Below are positions 34,368 through 43,342 of a stretch of DNA of 64,000 nt, piece after piece; the stretch's first letter is position 1, and each line of letters begins with the position of its first letter. The notes under the pieces are model-generated. The model saw nothing but the letters and a program-made list of their open reading frames with translations, was not told the origin of the DNA and ran no database searches. The stretch is taken from the NCBI RefSeq assembly GCF_019469265.1, contig NZ_CP048268.1:182001-246000 (forward strand), read 5' to 3'. The stretch is from Lactobacillus panisapium. GTDB lineage: Bacteria; Bacillota; Bacilli; Lactobacillales; Lactobacillaceae. Position numbers and translations under genes: made by a program.

Positions 34368-35000
34368 TCATTTCCAACCATGATCTGAGCGATAGTCACG
34401 CTTTTTCATGCGGGAAACATATGGATTTCCAGCCACATAAAAGCGCAATTTTTTGTTAGCCCATTCGCGTTCCGACTGGTTGACACCAATGCGTGGACTA
34501 GTTGCGATTTTCTGGGCATTTTTGCGGTGACGATCGTTTAAGTCAATAGTAAAAGGGGAATCACTAAGAAAATGTAAATCCCATTTTTTATCATGAATAC
34601 CAAATGCCTGCATCATTTTTGCCGGTCCGCTGGTTAAAGCAATGCCACTTTTACCTGAGCGGTTTAAACACATTTGTTCAATTCCCCAGATGGGTTCAAT
34701 TGCTCTAATTAAAACTCCCTGTGGTTCATCTTTTTGTCTGGTTGCTACGTCAAAAAAGAAATATTGCCTTTGAGCATAAATATAGATTGTTCCACCGGGG
34801 CCATATAGTCCTTCATTTGCCGGACTGCGATGACCGCCATATGAATGTGCCGCACGATCTTTAACACCCAAATAAGCTTCGGTTTCGACAATATAGCCGC
34901 CAAGTACCTGGTTATTGCTGCGGTAAGTTAATGGCCGGCCGATTAAGTCAGCACTGATGGTTTCGGTTGATTGATTAGTAAAATAAGTTGTGTAATTCAT
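34368..35000 (-). CDS. 3-methyladenine DNA glycosylase (AAG/MPG family)
   Basis: 210 aa monofunctional DNA glycosylase that removes alkylated purines. Family features: VETEAYLGVKDRAAHSYGG (catalytic Glu), the conserved YGPGGTIYIYAQRQYFFF strand, VLIRAIEP, and LTSGPAKMMQAFGI. Full length. It is divergent from the DUF488 gene with a 43-nt gap. Confidence 0.93.
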   Translation of the reverse strand: MNYTTYFTNQSTETISADLIGRPLTYRSNNQVLGGYIVETEAYLGVKDRAAHSYGGHRSPANEGLYGPGGTIYIYAQRQYFFFDVATRQKDEPQGVLIRAIEPIWGIEQMCLNRSGKSGIALTSGPAKMMQAFGIHDKKWDLHFLSDSPFTIDLNDRHRKNAQKIATSPRIGVNQSEREWANKKLRFYVAGNPYVSRMKKRDYRSDHGWK

Positions 35001-35043
35001 TTTTTCCTAAAGTAGTACACTAATAATAATTGAGGTGAATGTA

Positions 35044-35415
35044 ATGACAAAAATAAAGCTAGTCCGTGTATATGCTCAAGATCAGCCGGAGGGCTACCGC
35101 ATTTTGGTAGACCGTTTGTGGCCAAGAGGCAAGAGTAAAAGTGTGTTGCACCTTGATTGTTGGGCAAAAGAAATTGGACCGACAACCGCTTTACGTAAAT
35201 GGTTCAATCATGATGATAATAAATTTTCTGAGTTTAGGCAAAAGTACCTGATAGAATTGGCGGAAAATCCGGCAGGGGCCGAGTTTGTCAAAACTGTCGA
35301 AAACAAGCTGCAAGAACAGGATGTTTTATTTTTATACGGAGCAAAGGACCCACTGCATAATCAAGCTGTGATTTTAAAAGAATACGTTGAAGGGCAAATA
35401 GTTAATTTGCACTAG
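35044..35415 (+). CDS. DUF488 family protein
   Basis: 123 aa. The family signature RILVDRLWPRGKSK is at residues about 18-31, followed by LDCWAKEIGPTTALRKWFNH. The GAGGTG ribosome site fits the ATG at 35044 better than the GTG at 35035. Function of the family is unknown; often associated with stress genes. Confidence 0.88.
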   Translation: MTKIKLVRVYAQDQPEGYRILVDRLWPRGKSKSVLHLDCWAKEIGPTTALRKWFNHDDNKFSEFRQKYLIELAENPAGAEFVKTVENKLQEQDVLFLYGAKDPLHNQAVILKEYVEGQIVNLH

Positions 35416-35461
35416 TAGACAGTGAAGTAATAACAGCCTTGTTTTACTTAAAAAAGCCAAT

Positions 35462-35500
35462 AAAAAAGTTAAGCCCATTAAAGCAGCTTAACTTTTTTTA
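35462..35500. terminator. Bidirectional terminator between DUF488 and terC
   Basis: AAAAAGTTAAGC and GCTTAACTTTTT form a 12-bp stem ending in T runs, between convergent genes. Confidence 0.85.
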
Positions 35501-35526
35501 TCTTGTAGTTTTGCCCTTAGCAAAAT

Positions 35527-36306
35527 TTATAGCTTGCGGCCGTGCTTTTTAATCCGGATAAAGTGAAACGCAATTGTTAACAGCAAGACGCCAAAAACGA
35601 TTATTGCAAAGACGGTATTAGGTAATTCATAGTGCAGAGGTGGCAATGAAATCAGCAGTTTTAGAGCAATAATCCCAATAAGAACATAGGCCATTGGTTG
35701 CAATTCTGGGATAATATCCATTAATTTGATGATAATCTCAGCTACACCTCGCATGCATAAGATCCCAATCATGCCACCAATTAAAACGACGACCGGATTA
35801 CTGGAGACGGCTAAGGCTGCTAGAACCGAATCAATTGAAAAGACGATATCCATCGCTTCAATTGAAATAACTGTCCGCCAAAATAGGGATAGGAAATGTT
35901 TGCCTTTTTTTGGGCGGTGACTAGCAATTTTGGCTTCTTCAGCCTTTTCTTCGGCTGCAGCTTTTTGTGGATGGTGCTGATCATAAAAATACTTAATGGC
36001 GAGGTAGAAAAGATAGAGACTACCAGCCAATTTAATTTCCCAAAAATTAATTAAGTATGTACCAATTCCAATTACAATGAAGCGGAAAATGTAGGCACCC
36101 CACATGCCGTAAAATAATGATTTTTCTTGTTGCTTCTTATCTGGCAAAACCTTAGTTTGTGCTGCCAAAACAACGGCATTATCAACGGAAAGAAGACATT
36201 CCATGAGAATTAAGGTTAAAATAATTAGCCAGTCTTTACCGCTAGTTAAAACATGCAGCCAGTTATTAGCGCTAAAGAATGGGGCATACAATTTTAAAAT
36301 TGCCAT
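35527..36306 (-). CDS. TerC-family integral membrane protein
   Basis: 259 aa, about seven membrane segments. LMECLLSVDNAVVLAAQTK and AMDIVFSIDSVLAALAV are the two repeated acidic TerC motifs. TerC proteins are thought to act in metal (Mn) export or metalation of exported proteins. A charged loop lies at about 115-140 (HHPQKAAAEEKAEEAK). Single-gene unit. Confidence 0.92.
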   Translation of the reverse strand: MAILKLYAPFFSANNWLHVLTSGKDWLIILTLILMECLLSVDNAVVLAAQTKVLPDKKQQEKSLFYGMWGAYIFRFIVIGIGTYLINFWEIKLAGSLYLFYLAIKYFYDQHHPQKAAAEEKAEEAKIASHRPKKGKHFLSLFWRTVISIEAMDIVFSIDSVLAALAVSSNPVVVLIGGMIGILCMRGVAEIIIKLMDIIPELQPMAYVLIGIIALKLLISLPPLHYELPNTVFAIIVFGVLLLTIAFHFIRIKKHGRKL

Positions 36307-36418
36307 TTAAAAGTTCTCTTTTCTAGTTTAATCAAGTGATAGTCACGTTGCTTTGCTATTTTAGCATAAGTAAACTGTTTTACTGATTGCAAGAGCCTAA
36401 GCCAGTCAGGCTAAAACC

Positions 36419-37123
36419 TTATAAGGCGCTAAAAACATCAAGAGCATCGCCAATAATTGCGGATATATCATTTGCCGGGATAGCGGTTTTATTAATTGCC
36501 CAAACTTTTGCGCCTGCTTGGCGGTATGTTAGTAGTTGAGCGAATGGATAAACGACAAAGCTAGTACCCGAAATAATAACAAGATCAGAATTCTGCATGG
36601 CATTAACTGCCTGAGCTAACCGATCGCCATTAATTGCTTCTCCGTATAAAACGATTCCGGGGCGAATAATGCCGCCACACTCTTTGTGACGAAAAGAGTC
36701 GGCATATTCCGCATAAGTAACTGATTTGTGGCATTTGGTGCAATAAATTTCGTATAAGCTACCGTGAAATTCGGTTACGTGCTTATTGCCAGCCTTTTTA
36801 TCTAAACCATCAACATTTTGGGTAATTAATTCACCTTTTTGATTACAGATTTCGGCAATTTTTTGGTGGATTTTATTAGGCTTAGCTTCTGGAAAATACA
36901 TGTTGTCCATAACGAACCGATAAAAAAATTCAGGTCGATTGTAGAGCGTGTCTGCACTTAAAATTGTCTCGGGGCTCTCACTCACGCCGTCGTAGATACC
37001 GTTTTTGGAGCGGTAATCCGGAATACCAGAATGAGTTGATACGCCTGCACCAGTCAAAAAAGTGATATGCTTGGCCGCGTTAATATCTGCCTTGAGTTCA
37101 GTAAGTTGCTGTGAATCAATCAT
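36419..37123 (-). CDS. NAD-dependent protein deacetylase, Sir2 family
   Basis: 234 aa sirtuin. NAD-binding GAGVSTHSGIPDYRS (about 21-35), QNVDGLDKKAG, catalytic FHGS (His about 119), then the zinc module: CTKC and, in place of a second CxxC, HKEC, followed by GGIIRPGIVLYGE. The third zinc ligand would therefore be His, as in some other Firmicutes sirtuins. GTSFVVYPFAQL and WAINK are the other NAD contacts. Confidence 0.93.
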   Translation of the reverse strand: MIDSQQLTELKADINAAKHITFLTGAGVSTHSGIPDYRSKNGIYDGVSESPETILSADTLYNRPEFFYRFVMDNMYFPEAKPNKIHQKIAEICNQKGELITQNVDGLDKKAGNKHVTEFHGSLYEIYCTKCHKSVTYAEYADSFRHKECGGIIRPGIVLYGEAINGDRLAQAVNAMQNSDLVIISGTSFVVYPFAQLLTYRQAGAKVWAINKTAIPANDISAIIGDALDVFSAL

Positions 37124-37252
37124 AAAATGTTTCGACCTTTCTCAAAATTATTACTATGTGATAGTTTACTACAAGATTTTTACTTTAAACCAGGTTTATT
37201 TAGTAAATAAAAATTCACACGATAGTAACTTAACGTGTGAATTTAAACATAA

Positions 37253-38266
37253 TTACAAAATTTGCATCTGATGCTTTTGACATTGCTCAATCATTTCTTG
37301 GGGCCAAACACTTGCTTGCACTTCGCCAATGTGTGCCTTAGCAAGTAAAAGCATGCATAGACGAGATTGACCAATGCCGCCGCCAATAGTGTAAGGAAGT
37401 TTGCCATCTAAAAGCATCTTGTGAAATGCCAATTTTTCCCGGTCTAGGCAGTCAGCCTTTTTCAGTTGTTCGTGCAAACTTTCAGGACTGACACGAATAC
37501 CCATTGAGGAGATTTCGATCTTTTGGTCGAGCGGTTCATACCAGAAAATCAAGTCACCGTTTAATTGCCAATCATCATAGTCAGGGGCCCGGCCATCATG
37601 AGGCTCACCGCTGCGTTTTAGTTTGTCACCGATTTTCATAATAAAGACGGCTTTTTCTTTTTGGGCAATTTTATCCTCACGTTCTTCGGGACTTAAATCT
37701 GGCCACGTGTCTTCTAGTTCTTGGGTCGTAACGAAGTGCACCTTTTCGGGTAAACGGTAAGTTGAAGCAGGGTAGCGAGCCGCACATTCTGCTTCGATTT
37801 GTTTAATTGCCGCAAAAATCTTAGTTACCGTTTCTTTTAGAGTATCTTCTGTCCGCTCTTTTTTAGCAATAATCTTTTCCCAATCCCACTGGTCAACGTA
37901 AATTGAGTGGAAATTATCGAGATCTTCGTCGCGGCGGATAGCGTTCATGTTAGTATACAAACCTTCGTGCATGCCAAAACCATATTTTTTCAGGGCCAGT
38001 CGTTTCCATTTCGCAAGTGAATGAACGATTTCAATTGTGTCGTCTTCAGGCAAATCCTTAGCATCAAAAGCGACTGGACGTTCAACCCCATTTAAATTGT
38101 CGTTTAACCCAGTGCTTTTTTCGACAAAAAGCGGTGCTGACATTCTTTGCAAGTTTAGCTTTTGACCCAATATTTCTTGGAATCTTTCTCTAATAAAGAC
38201 AATTGCGGCTTCAGTGTCACGAATTGTTAAAGTTGGTTGATAATCTTCTGGCAAAATTAAAGACAT
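37253..38266 (-). CDS. asnA: Aspartate-ammonia ligase (asparagine synthetase A)
   Basis: 337 aa. Class-II aminoacyl-tRNA-synthetase-like enzyme making asparagine from aspartate, ammonia and ATP. Motifs: [58 protein letters not shown]. The frame is open to 38395, but those extra codons are the T-box leader; GGAGG lies before the ATG at 38266 ([10 protein letters not shown]). Confidence 0.95.
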   Translation of the reverse strand: MSLILPEDYQPTLTIRDTEAAIVFIRERFQEILGQKLNLQRMSAPLFVEKSTGLNDNLNGVERPVAFDAKDLPEDDTIEIVHSLAKWKRLALKKYGFGMHEGLYTNMNAIRRDEDLDNFHSIYVDQWDWEKIIAKKERTEDTLKETVTKIFAAIKQIEAECAARYPASTYRLPEKVHFVTTQELEDTWPDLSPEEREDKIAQKEKAVFIMKIGDKLKRSGEPHDGRAPDYDDWQLNGDLIFWYEPLDQKIEISSMGIRVSPESLHEQLKKADCLDREKLAFHKMLLDGKLPYTIGGGIGQSRLCMLLLAKAHIGEVQASVWPQEMIEQCQKHQMQIL

Positions 38267-38296
38267 GGTAGTTACCTCCAAATTTTTGAGCCAAAG

Positions 38297-38345
38297 AAAA
38301 AGCCCTTTGTCCCGTAATAATAAAAATAAGGACGAAAGGCTTTTT
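38297..38345 (-). terminator. T-box-controlled terminator in the asnA leader
   Basis: On the minus strand AAAGCCTTTCGTCC pairs with GGGACAAAGGGCTTT, followed by T residues; it overlaps the 3' part of the antiterminator. Confidence 0.8.
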
Positions 38346-38560
38346 CCGCGGTACCACCTAGATTGCCCAAACTTTGGGCCACTCATGAAACACAATCATG
38401 CTTCACCAGTTTGATAACGTACTGGAGACGGCACCACCTACTTTAATTACTAGTTCAGTGTGCTGCTAGAAGTGTTTTTCGATAATCCAGGGTCTGCCGA
38501 TTTTCCACTATCACCGGTTCACTTTAAGAGATAGATTATTTACTCGTCTTCATCACTGCA
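38346..38560 (-). promoter_or_regulatory. T-box leader of asnA
   Basis: On the minus strand the T-box core AGGTGGTACCGCGG (38346-38359) is followed by a terminator and preceded by about 190 nt with stem I elements. A GAAC sequence in AAAGTGAACCGG near the 5' end may hold an AAC (Asn) specifier, which fits asnA. Uncharged tRNA-Asn would turn the gene on. It occupies most of 38267-38699. Confidence 0.9.
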
Positions 38561-38699
38561 TTTAAGTTAATAGTAATTTAACAACTATTTTAATTAAAAT
38601 GCAAGTAAAAATTAATATAAAATAATAAAAAACGGTTTGGCAATCTAAAAAGCCTTGTTCTGTTATAATGGATAGGAATATTTATTGAGAGGAAATTTT

Positions 38700-39176
38700 A
38701 TGGCAAGTTTTTATCTTATTTTGGATGCCTTGCTGCTTGGCTATACTTGCTATAGCTGGTACTGGCAGGCCAACATCAACTTAAAGGGACATTATCGGTC
38801 CTCATCAATTATTTGGGCGATAATTTTTATTTGGATTGGCTTTGCTTGGCAACTGATTGAAAAAAGTGATCCTGGCCTGTCTGTTTTTTTAGCGATCCTG
38901 TTAGTGATGAGCATTATTGACGGCTTTACCGGGTTTGCACCTAAAAAAGCAGTTGTGTCGGGCTACTTTCGCCGAACTGTACCGTATTCAGAAATTGCGT
39001 TGGTAACACTAATCAGAGTGCCTAATCCGAAAAAGAAAGCTGTGATTTGTATTTTAACAACGCAGAAAAATCGGCAATATTATCTCCAATTTTCAACGGG
39101 AGTTGCTCAGATCGTCGAGACGATTAAGAGCTACGCGCACCGCAGTATTAGAATTGAAATTCAGGATTTATTATAA
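38700..39176 (+). CDS. Small membrane protein (158 aa), unknown
   Basis: Three N-terminal membrane segments (about 3-20, 37-55, 62-82) are followed by a soluble C-terminal part GYFRRTVPYSEIALVTLIRV that resembles small bacterial PH-like domains (strand pattern only). GAGGAAA precedes the ATG at 38700; a TTG 15 nt earlier is unlikely. Function not recognised. Confidence 0.7.
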   Translation: MASFYLILDALLLGYTCYSWYWQANINLKGHYRSSSIIWAIIFIWIGFAWQLIEKSDPGLSVFLAILLVMSIIDGFTGFAPKKAVVSGYFRRTVPYSEIALVTLIRVPNPKKKAVICILTTQKNRQYYLQFSTGVAQIVETIKSYAHRSIRIEIQDLL

Positions 39177-39191
39177 AAATAATTTAGCAAG

Positions 39192-39234
39192 CAAGAGACC
39201 AGTTTTAGCTGATAAGCAGGACTAGTCTTTTTTA
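39192..39234 (+). terminator. Terminator after the 158-aa gene
   Basis: AAGAGACCAGT and ACTAGTCTTTT arms with one mismatch, then T run. Confidence 0.6.
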
Positions 39235-39316
39235 TTACCAATAAAAGTGAAAAATATCACAAAATGTTGTAAACTATACTATAATTGGTGTTTTTAAATT
39301 AGAAAGCGTGAAACTG

Positions 39317-39958
39317 ATGCTTAATAATGATTTTAATGATGTTGTTCAAAACCGCCATTCTGTTCGAAATTTTGATAAGAACGTTAAAATTCCGCGCGAG
39401 GAATTCAAGCAAATGTTCGAAGAAACTATTACCGCTCCTTCGGGCTGCAATCTGCAGGGTTGGTACTTTGAAGTTGCTGATACACCTGAGAGTCTCGCTA
39501 AAGTAAAGAAGTACATGATGAAGTTTAACGATCCACAACTGAATACCTGCTCTGCGATTGTTCAAATGTTTGCTCGTGTTGATGCTTACAAGAAATACCG
39601 GGAAATGTGGAACAAAACTTATGAAGAGGGACACATAACCAAAGAGAAGTTAGACGAAGTTTTGCGGACTTTTCTTCCCTTATACGAAAATGGCACCTAT
39701 GATATGTGTGCAACAGACGCAATTAGGTCCTGCTCACTTGCTGCAATGCAGTTTATGCTCGTGGCACGCCACCATGGTTACGACACTAACCCGATTGCTG
39801 GTTACGATGAATCCAAGATTGCCAGAACTTTTAACCTTGACCCGAAAATCTATCTGCCAGTGATGGCGATTGCTATCGGTAAAAGTAATGAATCTGAGAA
39901 AGAGCAAATTAAAACCATTCGCTATCCAGTTGAAGACGTCTATCACTTTGCGGATTAG
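39317..39958 (+). CDS. Nitroreductase-family protein
   Basis: About 213 aa FMN-dependent oxidoreductase. VQNRHSVRNFD is the N-terminal FMN-phosphate motif and ETITAPSGCNLQGW the second; AMQFMLVARHHGYDTNPIAG and PVMAIAIGKS complete the fold. A GTG at 39308 is an alternative start. Substrate unknown. Confidence 0.9.
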   Translation: MLNNDFNDVVQNRHSVRNFDKNVKIPREEFKQMFEETITAPSGCNLQGWYFEVADTPESLAKVKKYMMKFNDPQLNTCSAIVQMFARVDAYKKYREMWNKTYEEGHITKEKLDEVLRTFLPLYENGTYDMCATDAIRSCSLAAMQFMLVARHHGYDTNPIAGYDESKIARTFNLDPKIYLPVMAIAIGKSNESEKEQIKTIRYPVEDVYHFAD

Positions 39959-40007
39959 TGAGCATAATAAAAATTGCCTAAATGAGGCCTTGTTCAAGTT
40001 AAAGAGA

Positions 40008-40038
40008 TAAAAAGGCAGCCAATTGGCTACCTTTTTAT
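40008..40038. terminator. Bidirectional terminator between nitroreductase and cls
   Basis: AAAAAGGCAGCC and GGCTACCTTTTT form the stem between two convergent genes. Confidence 0.8.
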
Positions 40039-40066
40039 CTTTAGTATTATTAACAGCTAATCTTGT

Positions 40067-41524
40067 TTATAAAATTGGTGACAACATCCGTGAAAAACTT
40101 TGAAGAGTTCGTAACCAGCGACCTTGCTGCTCAATCATCTCTGGTGTCAGTAAAGTAGAAACTTGCATGTCGTCCTCAAATGATTTGGCAACTTCCTTAG
40201 TGAAGTTTTTATCATAGAAAACGGCCACGTCCTCAAAGTTTAGGTCATAAGAACGATAATCTTGGTTCATTGAGCCCACGGTTGCGAAATCGTCATCAAC
40301 GACAATGGTTTTGGCATGGATAAACCCGTTATTGTAAATATAAACCTTAATGCCGTAGCGAGATAATTCGTTCGCATACCACTGCGTTGCCCGGTAAATG
40401 AAGGGATGATCCGGCTTGCACGGAATCATGATGCGCAAATCAACACCAGACATGGCAATTGTTTGCAGGGTGGCAAACATCGCGTCATCTGGAATTAGGT
40501 AAGGTGTTTGAATCCACAAGCGTTTTTCAGCTTGAAACATGAGCCGGATAATACCATTACGCATATTTGCGTTGTAACGGTCAGGCCCGTCAGAAATAAT
40601 TTGGGTGGCTACATCACCGGGATGAATTTCATTTTCATCCAAGTTAGGGAAGAGCATCGTGTTAAAAGTAATAATCTGATCCTCTTGCTGAATTGAGGCA
40701 TTCCAGTCCATGACGAAACGTTCTTGCAAAAGCAATGACGCGGATCCGACAATTCGCACCTGACTGTCGCGCCAGTAGCCGAACTTTTTCTTGCGACTCA
40801 AATACTGATCACCGATGTTGAACCCGCCAGTCCAAGAAGTTTTTCCGTCAACGACAACAATTTTGCGGTGGAGATGGTAGTTGATGCGGTAACGGGTAAT
40901 CATATTGCGTGAAGTAATGAAAGGTAGAACCTCGCCTCCGGCCTTACGCAGCTGGTCAAACCAAGTTTTGGTTGCACCCATTGAACCCCAAGCATCATAG
41001 AGTAATCGCACCCGAACACCCTGTTTAGCTTTTTTAATTAGTAAATCAAGAATTTCGTTACCGATTTGATCATTATAAAAAGTGTAGAATTCAATATTGA
41101 CAGTCTGTTTAGCATTTTCAATGTCACGCATCATGTCGCGAAACATTGGTACACCATCAGTATAGAGCTGAACGTGATTGTTTTTGCTGAGCGGCGATTC
41201 GCTGTTACGGTCAAAAAAGCGGACAACCATGCTCGCTTTTCCTGAGGTGTCTGAAGGACTGGTCTTTCTCGGCGCCTTGGTAATTGACTTTTGCACATTG
41301 CGCAGTCCGATATGGTGCTGCTTATTAATGGCAAAAATATTTTCCTGCGAAATACCTCGTCCAAAAAAGCCGTACAAGATAATGCCAATAACAGGGAAAA
41401 CTAGTAAGATAATTAGCCAAGCCCAAGTTGTTGAGACCGAGCGCCGGCGGTGAAAGACGATGTAGAAAGCTAAAATTGTGTTAGTAATAATGATAATGCG
41501 AATAATATCGCGGAGTAGAATCAC
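40067..41524 (-). CDS. cls: Cardiolipin synthase
   Basis: 485 aa. Two N-terminal membrane helices (about 4-24, 33-53) and two phospholipase-D HKD motifs: HLHRKIVVVDG (His 219, Lys 221, Asp 226) and FIHAKTIVVDDDFATVGS (about residue 400). Joins two phosphatidylglycerols to cardiolipin at the membrane. Followed upstream on the same strand by the lipase-like gene (23-nt gap), so the two may be co-transcribed. Confidence 0.94.
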   Translation of the reverse strand: MILLRDIIRIIIITNTILAFYIVFHRRRSVSTTWAWLIILLVFPVIGIILYGFFGRGISQENIFAINKQHHIGLRNVQKSITKAPRKTSPSDTSGKASMVVRFFDRNSESPLSKNNHVQLYTDGVPMFRDMMRDIENAKQTVNIEFYTFYNDQIGNEILDLLIKKAKQGVRVRLLYDAWGSMGATKTWFDQLRKAGGEVLPFITSRNMITRYRINYHLHRKIVVVDGKTSWTGGFNIGDQYLSRKKKFGYWRDSQVRIVGSASLLLQERFVMDWNASIQQEDQIITFNTMLFPNLDENEIHPGDVATQIISDGPDRYNANMRNGIIRLMFQAEKRLWIQTPYLIPDDAMFATLQTIAMSGVDLRIMIPCKPDHPFIYRATQWYANELSRYGIKVYIYNNGFIHAKTIVVDDDFATVGSMNQDYRSYDLNFEDVAVFYDKNFTKEVAKSFEDDMQVSTLLTPEMIEQQGRWLRTLQSFSRMLSPIL

Positions 41525-41547
41525 GTAGTTCCTCCAAAAACAAAAGA

Positions 41548-42480
41548 TTATTTTTTAAGTCCAATAAATTTATCAATAATACTGATTACCAGCGGATTAT
41601 CATGCATCCAGCTGTGCTCGGCGTATTTTTTACCCCGAATTTCGACCTCATGATAGGATTTGGCATGTGGTGCCAGAATATAGCGAATGCTTTTAGCCGA
41701 GATAACAGAAATAAATTTATCGCTATTTGTGTTATCAAGTACATTACCATAAATATTTAAAACCGAAATATCGGGATTGAACCTTTTACGCCTAAATAAT
41801 AAATAAAGATAGTGCAAATTAATTACCGCTGGTCGACCGTTGCGATTGAGGCCGTTAACGTTGGGAATATCGCCCATATAGGTAACACCGTCAAATGGAC
41901 CGGCAATGAATGCGCACATTGTTAACCGCGGGAAATTTTTCCTGTGGTATGTCCGCATTTCGGTTCGCACAATACAAGGACAAGCTAAGGAATGAGCCAC
42001 AGCACGGTAATGCTTAAAATGATACCTGTTAGCCAAAAATGGCAGGATTAATCTTAGATAATAATCAATTGCGTAGACACCGACAATTCTCTGCCGAAAA
42101 ACTACCTGCACAATAGGATTTTGATCCCCCGTCCATGTTCCTTCAAGCTTAAAGTTACCAAGCAAATCAGCGGTTACCTTGAGAAATTTAGCATTATTTT
42201 TATCTTTTAAGGCTTGCTTAACCATAATATTGGTGGTGTAGTCACCGCCACGGAAGCCGTGAAAATAAATAATCGGTATTTGCTCAAAGTCACCGGTTTT
42301 GCTTTCAACAGTAGCATTATCTTCAATCCGTCTTTTATGTAGGCGTAAAAAAATGCGCATTGGTGCAATTGTTGCTAAAATAGCTAAGGAAATCATGTTG
42401 AACCGACTAGGTTCTTTTGATAAATTGTGCTTACGGTTCTTCTCAGCTTCTTCTTTATATTTTTTTGTATTGAAGAACAT
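41548..42480 (-). CDS. Alpha/beta hydrolase, DUF915-like, with altered nucleophile elbow
   Basis: 310 aa. One N-terminal membrane segment (about 29-45) then a DUF915-type fold: IPIIYFHGFRGGDYTTNIM (oxyanion strand), YRAVAHSLACPCIV (nucleophile elbow), AGPFDGVTYMGDIPN, LNIYGNVLD, and SWMHDNPLVISII at the C-terminus with a plausible catalytic His. The elbow reads A-H-S-L-A, not G-x-S-x-G. It is upstream of cls in the same direction. Perhaps a membrane-bound lipase or esterase; substrate unknown. Confidence 0.78.
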   Translation of the reverse strand: MFFNTKKYKEEAEKNRKHNLSKEPSRFNMISLAILATIAPMRIFLRLHKRRIEDNATVESKTGDFEQIPIIYFHGFRGGDYTTNIMVKQALKDKNNAKFLKVTADLLGNFKLEGTWTGDQNPIVQVVFRQRIVGVYAIDYYLRLILPFLANRYHFKHYRAVAHSLACPCIVRTEMRTYHRKNFPRLTMCAFIAGPFDGVTYMGDIPNVNGLNRNGRPAVINLHYLYLLFRRKRFNPDISVLNIYGNVLDNTNSDKFISVISAKSIRYILAPHAKSYHEVEIRGKKYAEHSWMHDNPLVISIIDKFIGLKK

Positions 42481-42550
42481 AATACCACCTTAAAAATAGA
42501 GCTACCTACATTTTAACATTGACTACGAAAATATAGTGACAGAGGTACAT

Positions 42551-43342
42551 ATGAAATTTTACGCCGTAAAAAAAGGCCGTACACCGGGTGTTTATCGCAC
42601 ATGGGATGCAGCCAAAAAACAAGTTGATGGTTTTCCTAACGCCGAATATAAGTCCTTTAGCAAAGTTACGGATGCAACGGACTACTTGGATTGGGATCAG
42701 CCAACAATTAAGCAGGTTTTTCAAAAAGACAAAGACTCCTTAGAGCAAGCAATTGCCAAAATACAGCGGGCTAGTCAGACAGTTAATAAAAAGCAGCAAG
42801 TGCCTAAACAGAAAAAGACACATGCTGCAACAGAAAATGAGACTAGTGGCGACTATTTTGCCACGATTTATACTGACGGTGGAACCCGCAATACAGGCAA
42901 CTTCAAAGGCGGCCACGTGAAGGCAACCGACAAGGCGGCCTGGGCTTATTTAATTGAGTGGTATGACCATAACCAAAAACAAACGGCATATGACTCGAAT
43001 GGTGAATTTGGTGCCACTAATAATAAGATGGAGCTAACCGCCTTAATTGAAGCTTTGAAAAAGTTGCTGCAACTGGGCTTTAATCAGCAGCCATTATTGT
43101 TTGTCCTCGATTCTCAGTACGTGTTAAATCCGATCACTAAAGGCTGGCTCAAGGGTTGGAAAAAACGGGGCTGGAAAAAGAGCACACCGGGTGCAATTGC
43201 CAATTTAGAATGCTGGCAGGAAATGGACCGGTTGCTAGAGCAATTTCCTAGCGCCCAATTCGAATGGACTAAGGGCCATAATAATAACCGCGGCAATGAA
43301 TTTGTCGACCATACGTTAAATAAGTTTATGGACCAAATGTGA
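42551..43342 (+). CDS. Ribonuclease H with N-terminal viroplasmin domain
   Basis: 263 aa. Residues 1-45 are the caulimovirus-VI/viroplasmin RNA-DNA-hybrid-binding domain (YAVKKGRTPGVYRTWDAAKK). A linker (75-100) leads to the RNase HI domain: IYTDGGTRNTGN (first Asp), NNKMELTALIEAL (Glu), LDSQYVLN (Asp) and KGHNNNRGNEFVD (His/Asp). GAGG lies before the ATG at 42551. Its stop directly abuts the stop of the convergent DUF1002 gene. Confidence 0.93.
   Translation: MKFYAVKKGRTPGVYRTWDAAKKQVDGFPNAEYKSFSKVTDATDYLDWDQPTIKQVFQKDKDSLEQAIAKIQRASQTVNKKQQVPKQKKTHAATENETSGDYFATIYTDGGTRNTGNFKGGHVKATDKAAWAYLIEWYDHNQKQTAYDSNGEFGATNNKMELTALIEALKKLLQLGFNQQPLLFVLDSQYVLNPITKGWLKGWKKRGWKKSTPGAIANLECWQEMDRLLEQFPSAQFEWTKGHNNNRGNEFVDHTLNKFMDQM

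Noticed and set aside
36419..37123. Sirtuin with a His in place of one zinc Cys as a novelty
   Set aside because: HKEC-type zinc modules seem common enough in Firmicutes sirtuins, so it is noted only in the annotation.
38267..38395. N-terminal extension of AsnA
   Set aside because: It lies in the T-box antiterminator and terminator. The proper start has a GGAGG site.
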